The notes under the pieces were generated by a model. That model searched no databases, was not told where the DNA came from, and was given only the letters and a program-made list of their open reading frames with translations. Both the position numbers and the translations under genes were made by a program. Source: Legionella sheltonii (lineage in GTDB: Bacteria; Pseudomonadota; Gammaproteobacteria; Legionellales; Legionellaceae). Taken from it: a stretch of 64,000 nt of DNA. Of the stretch, positions 57,709 to 64,000 are shown one piece after another (positions within the stretch are counted from its first letter, which is position 1; each line of letters begins with the position of its first letter). The stretch lies in NCBI RefSeq assembly GCF_026191355.1, contig NZ_JAPHOQ010000001.1, positions 1-64,000 on the forward strand. The letters run 5' to 3'.

Positions 57709-57843
57709 ATGAATTGTTTATCGATTGTTAAATTGATCAAGAAATCTAATCCTGAAATGTATGAACGTGGATGTTCACGAACAATTTTCTACGAAAGAGC
57801 CTGTGAACGCTTTGATCCGTTTTATAAGGAGTTATCTCACTAA
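57709..57843 (+). CDS. 44-residue small ORF before amidotransferase 2
   Basis: The frame runs from ATG 57709 to TAA 57843 and ends directly at the ATG of the next gene. The product starts MNCLSIVKLIKK, contains MYERGCSRTIFYERACERFD and ends KELSH. Its start follows the dehydrogenase stop by four bases, without a clear ribosome site. It has three cysteines and no recognised homology. It could be a real small coupled gene or a remnant. Confidence 0.35.
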   Translation: MNCLSIVKLIKKSNPEMYERGCSRTIFYERACERFDPFYKELSH

Positions 57844-59760
57844 ATGTGTGGATTTGCTGGTGTTTTATCCCGAGCTGATTGGTCTGGTATATCCGAAAAG
57901 CTGTTAGCATCAATGTGTGATTCGATTGCACATCGAGGCCCTAATGATCGTGGTACTTGGTATGATGCAGGAGCAGGAATTGGATTCGCACATACTCGTC
58001 TTTCTGTAGTCGATTTATCCCCGGCGGGACACCAACCGATGAGCTCGGCAAGTGGTCGGTATGTTATTGCCTTCAATGGGGAAATATACAATCATTTAAA
58101 ACTAAGAGAGCAGCTAAAAATCGAGACTTGGCGAGGCCATTCAGATACAGAAACATTACTTGCTGGATTTGAGACCTGGGGAATTGAGGAAACCATTAAA
58201 CGCACTATTGGGATGTTTGCCTTTGCTCTTTGGGACAAGCTGCTGCATACGCTCACTTTAGTTAGAGATAGAGCAGGAGAAAAACCCCTCTACTATGGAT
58301 GGAATGATCATGTTTTTCTCTTTGGTTCCGAGTTAAAGGCTTTGAAAATTCATCCTCATTTTAAAAATGAGCTGGATCACGGGGCCTTGGCACTATTTCT
58401 ACGCCACAATTATATTCCTGCGCCACACTCAATATATAAGAATGTGAGTAAATTGCTTCCTGGAACGTTCCTTCAACTGTCACTCGAAAACCCTCAACCT
58501 ATCATAAAAAGTTATTGGACACTCGCGGGTATTAGCACTGCAGAATCATTTAAGGGGGACGAACTTGAAGCAGTGGATGAATTGGAACGGCTTACAAAAG
58601 ATGCCATTGCCCAACAAATGGTTGCCGATGTGCCTCTTGGCGCTTTTCTTTCTGGAGGAATTGATTCTTCTACAATAGTTGCATTGATGCAAGCGCAATC
58701 GACACGTCCCGTAAGAACTTTTTCAATCGGTTTTCATGAAAAGCAATACAATGAGGCCGCTTATGCTAAATCAGTTGCGGAGCATTTGGGAACGCAACAT
58801 ACTGAATTGTATGTTTCCACTGAGGATGCACTAGCGGTAATTCCCAGACTCCCCGTTTTATATGATGAACCTTTTTCTGATTCATCACAAATTCCCACTT
58901 TCCTTGTTTCGGAATTAGCAAAGCAAGAAGTGACGGTTGCCTTGAGTGGTGATGCCGGGGATGAATTATTTTGTGGATATAATCGTTATAAGATGACCGA
59001 TCAATTTTGGGGAAAAATTAATAAAATCCCACTTCCTGTAAGAAAAGCGGCTGCAAAATTAATTAGAAACTTTTCTCCAATGACTTGGGATAGGTTTGCT
59101 TCGGTCCTTCCTTTATTGGGGCGTTATCCTCAGACGGGATTAAAGCTTCATAAGGGGGCGCATGTGCTAACGAGTGTCAATGCTCAAGAAGCCTATCGCA
59201 CTCTTATTTCCCATCATGAAGCGCCATACTCCTTGCTCATTGCTGAGGGGGTGGAACCGAATACGTTTATGGATGAAAATCTTTTTCATTTCACCGGATT
59301 AGGTGAGATTAGCAAGATGATGGCAATGGATTTTATTTCCTATCTGCCCGATGATATTTTAGTGAAAGTAGATAGAGCTGCTATGGGCGTTTCTCTTGAA
59401 ACCAGAGTACCATTTCTTGATCATCGATTGATTGAATTTGCCTGGAGTCTACCTTTATCAATGAAGTTAAAAGATGGGCAAACTAAATGGCCGCTTCGTC
59501 AAATATTAGATCGTTATGTGTCAAGAGAGTTAATAGAGCGGCCTAAAATGGGTTTTGGTATCCCTCTATCGGATTGGTTGCGAGGACCTTTGCAAAATTG
59601 GGCGGAGACTTTGCTTGATGAAGAGCGATTACGTCAAGAAGGTATTTTCAATTCAAAACTAATACGTGACATGTGGAAGCAGCATTTAAGTGGTAAGGGA
59701 AATTTTTCTGCTTTATTATGGAATATTTTGATGTTTCAGGCGTGGTGGGAAGTACAATAA
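57844..59760 (+). CDS. Asparagine-synthase-like amidotransferase 2
   Basis: The protein has 638 residues. The glutaminase domain begins MCGFAGVLSR with Cys2; the PP-loop is the standard FLSGGIDSSTIVALM (270-275) and LSGDAGDELFCGYNRY is intact, so the enzyme should be active. By size and context it resembles WbpS-type enzymes that amidate uronic-acid sugars made by a dehydrogenase such as the neighbouring one (inference). AAGGAG lies 12 bases before the ATG, a longer gap than usual. It differs from amidotransferase 1 throughout, so the pair is not a recent duplication. Confidence 0.9.
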   Translation: MCGFAGVLSRADWSGISEKLLASMCDSIAHRGPNDRGTWYDAGAGIGFAHTRLSVVDLSPAGHQPMSSASGRYVIAFNGEIYNHLKLREQLKIETWRGHSDTETLLAGFETWGIEETIKRTIGMFAFALWDKLLHTLTLVRDRAGEKPLYYGWNDHVFLFGSELKALKIHPHFKNELDHGALALFLRHNYIPAPHSIYKNVSKLLPGTFLQLSLENPQPIIKSYWTLAGISTAESFKGDELEAVDELERLTKDAIAQQMVADVPLGAFLSGGIDSSTIVALMQAQSTRPVRTFSIGFHEKQYNEAAYAKSVAEHLGTQHTELYVSTEDALAVIPRLPVLYDEPFSDSSQIPTFLVSELAKQEVTVALSGDAGDELFCGYNRYKMTDQFWGKINKIPLPVRKAAAKLIRNFSPMTWDRFASVLPLLGRYPQTGLKLHKGAHVLTSVNAQEAYRTLISHHEAPYSLLIAEGVEPNTFMDENLFHFTGLGEISKMMAMDFISYLPDDILVKVDRAAMGVSLETRVPFLDHRLIEFAWSLPLSMKLKDGQTKWPLRQILDRYVSRELIERPKMGFGIPLSDWLRGPLQNWAETLLDEERLRQEGIFNSKLIRDMWKQHLSGKGNFSALLWNILMFQAWWEVQ

Positions 59761-59959
59761 AAAACATCATAAAGCTTTGGTCAACAGGATGTGGAGTATT
59801 TTGCAATTTAGGGAAAGTAGTCTCTAAACGCTGTTGATTTAGCAACGAGTACAATGCTAAAATTCAAACACTCATAAGAGCTTGTGGTAATTTAATTTTA
59901 AATATATTTTGTTTTCAAGATAATACCGGACTAATTAATAGAAAGTGTGTTGGTATTGT

Positions 59960-60025
59960 ATGAATAATAATACTCATAAAGTGGCTATGAATCTGAAAGA
60001 GATCTTAGTAGGGAGTGACTTATAA
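59960..60025 (+). CDS. 21-residue mini-ORF overlapping the GT4 start
   Basis: The frame from ATG 59960 stops at 60025 as TAATG, sharing one base with the next gene's start codon. It has no ribosome site. It may be a leader or chance. The stretch 59761-60024 is otherwise AT-rich without genes. Confidence 0.2.
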   Translation: MNNNTHKVAMNLKEILVGSDL

Positions 60026-61164
60026 TGCCAAAATTTTCAAATAAAAGTCATCCTCCAAAGTTTCTGTTAATCTCGAGTTTTACTGATTCAATTATTAAAT
60101 TTCGTGGAGCCTTAATTCAGCAATTGAATCTAGATGGAGTTGAGGTCCATGTTTGTTCTCCAAATATTAAAGTCCCATCCAAAACACGAGACACCTTATT
60201 GTCGATGGGGGTGAACCTTCATGATGTATCGTTGCAACGAACAGGGAAGAATCCTTTTGTGGATTTAAGGTATTTTATTTCTTTAATTAAAGTGATTCGT
60301 AAAATTAAACCGGATTATGTTCTAAGTTATACGATAAAACCAGTTATATATGGAACATTAGCTTCCAGACTTTTAAAGGTCCCTAATATAACCAATCTGA
60401 TTACAGGTTTGGGTTATCTTTTTATAGGCGATAAAACTCATTGGTTTTATCGTCCTGTCATGTTACTGTATCGGGCCGCACTCAGATCCTCGCGTTTGGT
60501 CATATTCCAAAACAAAGACGATCGACAATTATTGATTGAAAAAAAATTGTTATGCCCTACTGTGAAAACGACGGTAGTGAATGGTTCTGGAGTGGAGCTA
60601 GAGAGCTATACTAAAGCTCCTTTGCCGAAGGGCATTCATTTTTTATTAATTGCACGATTATTAGTAAGTAAAGGTATTCGAGAGTACATTGAGGCAGCTC
60701 GATTGGTCAAGAAAAAATATCCGGATGCAACATTTACAATAGTAGGCTGGATTGATGAAGAACCGGATGCTATTTCGAAAAAAGAGCTGAATGCGTGGAT
60801 TGACGAAGGAGTAGTAAACTATTTAGGGTTTCTTGAAGATGTACGCGACGCAATTACATGCTGCAATGTTTATGTCCTCCCCTCGTACAGAGAGGGAATG
60901 CCTAGAACTATTTTAGAAGCCATGGCTATGGGGCGCGCTATTATAACAACGGATGCTCCCGGTTGTTGTGAAACTGTAGAAGAAAATGTGAATGGATTTA
61001 AAGTTCCGATAAAGAGCGTAGATTTTTTAGCAGGAGCGATGTTCAAATTCATTGAAAATCCTTCTTTAATTCAGCAATTTGGAGAACAATCGAGATATTT
61101 AGCTGAGAAAAAATATGATGCTGATGTGATCACTAAAACGATGCTCGATGAGATAGGAGTATGA
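60025..61164 (+). CDS. GT4-family glycosyltransferase (PglA/WbpT-like)
   Basis: The protein has 379 residues and a GT-B fold. The N-terminal part reads PPKFLLISSFTDSIIKFRGA, then YTIKPVIYGTLASRLL and NITNLITGLGYLFIGDKTHW, a pattern seen in WbpT/PglA-type enzymes. The donor site has LPSYREGMPRTILEAMAMGR with the EX7E glutamates. GGGAG precedes the ATG. It probably adds a HexNAc or uronic sugar to the lipid-linked repeat (inference). Confidence 0.88.
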   Translation: MPKFSNKSHPPKFLLISSFTDSIIKFRGALIQQLNLDGVEVHVCSPNIKVPSKTRDTLLSMGVNLHDVSLQRTGKNPFVDLRYFISLIKVIRKIKPDYVLSYTIKPVIYGTLASRLLKVPNITNLITGLGYLFIGDKTHWFYRPVMLLYRAALRSSRLVIFQNKDDRQLLIEKKLLCPTVKTTVVNGSGVELESYTKAPLPKGIHFLLIARLLVSKGIREYIEAARLVKKKYPDATFTIVGWIDEEPDAISKKELNAWIDEGVVNYLGFLEDVRDAITCCNVYVLPSYREGMPRTILEAMAMGRAIITTDAPGCCETVEENVNGFKVPIKSVDFLAGAMFKFIENPSLIQQFGEQSRYLAEKKYDADVITKTMLDEIGV

Positions 61165-61350
61165 TTTTTTTGCAATGGGGAACCATCCCTTGCTCGAAAT
61201 ATAGATAAACTAACTCATAAAGCCAACAATACGCCCCTGAGAAAGCGTATTTAAAAATCTTGGAATACATTTTGGTTTTTTATATGATAGATAAGCTCGT
61301 TGTTTTTAAAGTAGCATTGATTGATTTTTTCTTTCATTCTTGGATAATTA

Positions 61351-62526
61351 ATGACTAAGAAATTGCAGCATATTCGTGTGGCACGTGTGTCAACAGTGCT
61401 TCTTTTTATGACAACTCATTTACGCTCACAGCTCGCATCCATCAGTGATGCCGGTGCGGAAGTTACTGTTATTTCCAGTAAAGATGGGTTATCTGAGGCG
61501 ATGAATTCAATCAAAGACTGTAAGTTCAAAACAATATATATCCCAAGAGAAATTAGCCTAATTAAAGATACAATCGCCTTAATACGCTTAACAAAATTAT
61601 TTTTTTCTGAGCGTTTTGATATCATTCATTCTACGACACCTAAAGCCGGATTTCTTTGTGCATTAGCTGCCAAATTCGCAGGCATTCCCATTAGACTTCA
61701 TACTTATACCGGCCAAACCTGGGTTAGCTTAAAGGGGCCCAAAAAAGCAATAGTCAAATTTTGCGATAAATTGATCAATCGATTGAATACTCATTGTTAT
61801 GCAGACAGTGCCAGTCAACGTGATTTTTTAATTCAACAGAAGGTAGTTCGTCCCTATAAACTCTCAGTTTTAGGAAGTGGCTCTGTGGCAGGTGTAGATA
61901 TTAATCGTTTTTCCCAGGAAAATTTTTCAGAAACGGCAAAGCAGCGAATTCGTGAGTCACTAAATATTGATAAGACAAGCTTTGTACTCCTTTTTGTTGG
62001 AAGGATCAATCGAGATAAAGGGTTTTTTGAGCTTATTGAGGCAGTTGGCCGTTTAACTACAAAAACTAAAATTACCCTAATCATTGCCGGGTGCTTTGAA
62101 CAAAATATAGAAGAAGAAGCACGTCGTCATGTCCAAAAGCATTGTCCAGAGAAAGTTGTTTTTACCGGATTTTACTCCAAACCTGAAAATCTAATGGCTA
62201 TTTCTGAAATTTTATGTCTTCCAAGCTATCGAGAAGGTTTTGGCACAGTCGTTATAGAAGCTGCTGCAATGGGTGTTCCAACTGTAGCAACGTCCATTTA
62301 TGGATTGACTGATGCGATCATCGATGAGGTTACCGGTTTATTGGTAGAACCTAAGAATGTGACTCAATTAGCAACAGCCCTTGATCGATTGATTGCCGAT
62401 GCTCCCTTAAGAAAAAAACTCGGTGAAAATGCTAAGAGTAGAGCGATTAAGGAGTTCGATAGTCGCCATTGCGATAATTTACTGGTAGATGAATACCAAA
62501 AATTATTTAATGAATCAAAATTATAA
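61351..62526 (+). CDS. GT4-family glycosyltransferase
   Basis: The protein has 391 residues. Early motifs are IIHSTTPKAGFLCALAAKFA and RLHTYTGQTW; the donor site reads LFVGRINRDKGFFELIEAVG and LPSYREGFGTVVIEAAAMGV with the EX7E pair. It resembles PglA/WbpT-like and other O-antigen GT4 enzymes. It is the last gene reading rightwards here and faces the convergent flippase-like gene, with no clear terminator between them. Confidence 0.88.
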   Translation: MTKKLQHIRVARVSTVLLFMTTHLRSQLASISDAGAEVTVISSKDGLSEAMNSIKDCKFKTIYIPREISLIKDTIALIRLTKLFFSERFDIIHSTTPKAGFLCALAAKFAGIPIRLHTYTGQTWVSLKGPKKAIVKFCDKLINRLNTHCYADSASQRDFLIQQKVVRPYKLSVLGSGSVAGVDINRFSQENFSETAKQRIRESLNIDKTSFVLLFVGRINRDKGFFELIEAVGRLTTKTKITLIIAGCFEQNIEEEARRHVQKHCPEKVVFTGFYSKPENLMAISEILCLPSYREGFGTVVIEAAAMGVPTVATSIYGLTDAIIDEVTGLLVEPKNVTQLATALDRLIADAPLRKKLGENAKSRAIKEFDSRHCDNLLVDEYQKLFNESKL

Positions 62527-62587
62527 AAGTCTTAGATTTCCATTTTACGCTTTGTTTATTCTATAGCACATCAACGACGACAATGGA

Positions 62588-63808
62588 TTAAGGGGCTGCC
62601 GAGCTTTCTTTGGCTAGAGTCATTTGAAATTTATTAAAGTACAATCGTAAAACAGAAATTTCGATAAACAGGCGCAGTATGTACCAAAAATAAACAAAAA
62701 GCATGCTATGACTTTGAACATGCAACTTCAAACAGAAAAATACTAATAAAGCGCTAAACAGATCGACCAAGCCAGTAAAGGTAACCAGTCCTGCATTATG
62801 AATAGAGCGATTGATCTTAAAATACACAATACGGTGTAAAGAAGAAAAATAACAAGAGACGATGCTAATTAATAAAAACTGCAATCCCACAAAATAAAAA
62901 TTTACTGTATCAATAGAACAAATAAATAGTAAAGCTAAAATAATAATAAAATTTATGTGTTTGTTATCAATTAATTCCAGAAAGCGATCTTTGGAGTTCC
63001 CTGAACTCCAAGAGCTGATTTTGATCCCAATATATGAATCTACAAATACAAAACGAAATGTGAGAAGGCACTTCATAAATAAAGAAGTTAATGTTAAAAA
63101 ACCTTGTCCCACCTGGAGAAAAATAAGTCGTCCAACAATTTGAAATAATTGTTCTCCAAGTACCGATATGCAATGGCGCAATAAAAACCATAAGTCTTCG
63201 AGGCACAGTGGCATTTTTTCAGGAACATAATTTTGGATACGAATAAAGCTGAGTAAAAACAGCTGGATAGTATGAATTAGCACAAAGGTAAATAAAAAAC
63301 ACAAAATAAAAAAGTGTGTGGGTAAAAAAGCAAGAGTAATTACTGCGGGAATCATCAGAAAACTGGGTGCTACACTAACCAATAGCGAAGACAAATAAGC
63401 CCCAAAACGTTGTTTATGAAAAACCAGTAAAGAAACAAATAAATTTAGAAATCCGCCAAAGGCCGCTAGAAGCATATAATAGGGATTCAAATTTGGCTTG
63501 ATCACCATTATGAAGCCCACAAAGAACATAATAAAAATAAAGACTACAGAAAGTAATAAGGAGATTAATTGTTTGAAAGGCCGAACTGCAATCAAATTTA
63601 AATAGGTAAGCCTTAAGGGATCCGAGAAGAAACAAATGACAAAATACAAAGATAAATAAATCTGTAATATGTCATTTAAGGTACTAAATCCAAAGATAAA
63701 AACGAGTAATACATCTCGTAACATGCCCAGACTAGCACTACTTAGGGATAAGAGAATCCCTAAGGTATGAAGATTTATTTTTGCTATTCGCTTTTTTATA
63801 TTAATCAT
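62588..63808 (-). CDS. MurJ/Wzx-like membrane protein, possible flippase
   Basis: The protein has 406 residues and about ten to twelve membrane helices. The first helix reads LGILLSLSSASLGMLRDVLL followed by VFIFGFS, reminiscent of MOP-superfamily flippases of the MurJ/Wzx group (an Arg-Asp after the first helix). It lacks the full 14 helices of MurJ. Its start is directly after the stop of the upstream partial gene (TAAATG), so they are probably coupled. Flipping of an O-antigen unit is inference from the site. Confidence 0.6.
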   Translation of the reverse strand: MINIKKRIAKINLHTLGILLSLSSASLGMLRDVLLVFIFGFSTLNDILQIYLSLYFVICFFSDPLRLTYLNLIAVRPFKQLISLLLSVVFIFIMFFVGFIMVIKPNLNPYYMLLAAFGGFLNLFVSLLVFHKQRFGAYLSSLLVSVAPSFLMIPAVITLAFLPTHFFILCFLFTFVLIHTIQLFLLSFIRIQNYVPEKMPLCLEDLWFLLRHCISVLGEQLFQIVGRLIFLQVGQGFLTLTSLFMKCLLTFRFVFVDSYIGIKISSWSSGNSKDRFLELIDNKHINFIIILALLFICSIDTVNFYFVGLQFLLISIVSCYFSSLHRIVYFKINRSIHNAGLVTFTGLVDLFSALLVFFCLKLHVQSHSMLFVYFWYILRLFIEISVLRLYFNKFQMTLAKESSAAP

Positions 63809-64000
63809 TTACACTCTTTGGAGTTTCAATGCACTTCTTCTCCATGCAAGTTTCTTGAATAACTGAACAACGAAATCATATATGAGTGGAGTTCCTAATA
63901 AGATAAGAATCCAATCCGTCATCAGATTGTGTCTCATTGCGGTACCATACGCTATGGTGCCCAATGAAAAGATGAGACTAACAATGAAGTACAATGAGAG
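63809..64000 (-). CDS. C-terminal tail of a membrane protein, 5' end outside window
   Basis: The frame is open from the right edge to a TAA at 63809, 63 codons. It has two hydrophobic stretches (VSLIFSLGTIAYGTAM; TDWILILLGTPLIYDFVV) and a basic end (KKLAWRRSALKLQRV). The YGTAMRHN motif before the last helix resembles the C-terminal end of some polysaccharide polymerases, which is only a hint. Its stop abuts the next gene's ATG. Confidence 0.6.
   Translation of the reverse strand, partial: LSLYFIVSLIFSLGTIAYGTAMRHNLMTDWILILLGTPLIYDFVVQLFKKLAWRRSALKLQRV

Noticed and set aside
1..64000. tRNA, rRNA, tmRNA or CRISPR genes
   Set aside because: I looked for conserved T-loop and repeat-spacer patterns and found none. 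Short structured RNAs could still be missed by eye.

Overview
The window is a 64 kb stretch of a gammaproteobacterial chromosome, most likely a Legionella species. The evidence is the gene content. There is a secreted T2 ribonuclease resembling SrnA and a PlaC-like GDSL acyltransferase with the family's disulfide-loop cysteines. Several long orphan proteins have glutamate-rich or polar C-termini, as Dot/Icm (type IVB) substrates often do. The DNA is AT-rich, with many short overlapping operons. No rRNA, tRNA, CRISPR array or prophage was seen.

Layout. 1-1.5 kb: 497 codons of an unrecognised gene running off the left edge. 1.7-3.1 kb: an intact IS4-family insertion sequence. 3.2-7.8 kb: rppH, ptsP, lgt, thyA read leftwards, the same order as in E. 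coli. 8.2-11.7 kb: ansA, an effector-like orphan, and glmU. 11.9-17.3 kb: a tandem-duplicated YhhQ/VUT-type membrane protein, an ArsB/SLC13-type permease, a large orphan, and a YiiX-type cysteine hydrolase. 17.5-20.4 kb: a metG-rnfB-nth operon with overlapping genes. 20.6-31 kb: queC, manC, srnA, a DUF2807-type lipoprotein, an alpha/beta hydrolase and three effector-like orphans. 31-35.4 kb: a trhO-smpB-bcp-phoH-guaC run. 35.7-45.9 kb: plaC, glmS, tex, yciA, an orphan, ribE and a ClC channel.

46-64 kb is a surface-polysaccharide (probably LPS O-chain) region on AT-rich DNA. It holds two GT-C-like membrane proteins, two methyltransferases, a half-size EamA-type carrier, a DPM1-like glycosyltransferase and two asparagine-synthase-like amidotransferases. 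It also holds a decayed wzz, a UDP-uronate epimerase, a nucleotide-sugar dehydrogenase, two GT4 transferases, a flippase-like protein and the tail of another membrane protein. GlmS and GlmU (UDP-GlcNAc) and ManC (GDP-mannose) elsewhere in the window supply sugar precursors. The dehydrogenase, epimerase and amidotransferase together suggest amidated uronic-acid sugars. The GT2, EamA and GT-C proteins together suggest lipid-linked sugar transfer on the periplasmic side.

Intergenic DNA carries several dispersed repeats: a modular family at 17.3, 28.8, 37.1 and 41.7 kb, palindromic REP-like units, a 165-bp MITE-like palindrome before plaC, and an imperfect duplication around a palindrome before ribE. 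The items most worth a second look are the duplicated VUT protein, the lipid-linked sugar module with two amidotransferases and a broken wzz, the cluster of effector-like orphans, and the nested repeats. All functional statements are from reading translations; no database was searched.
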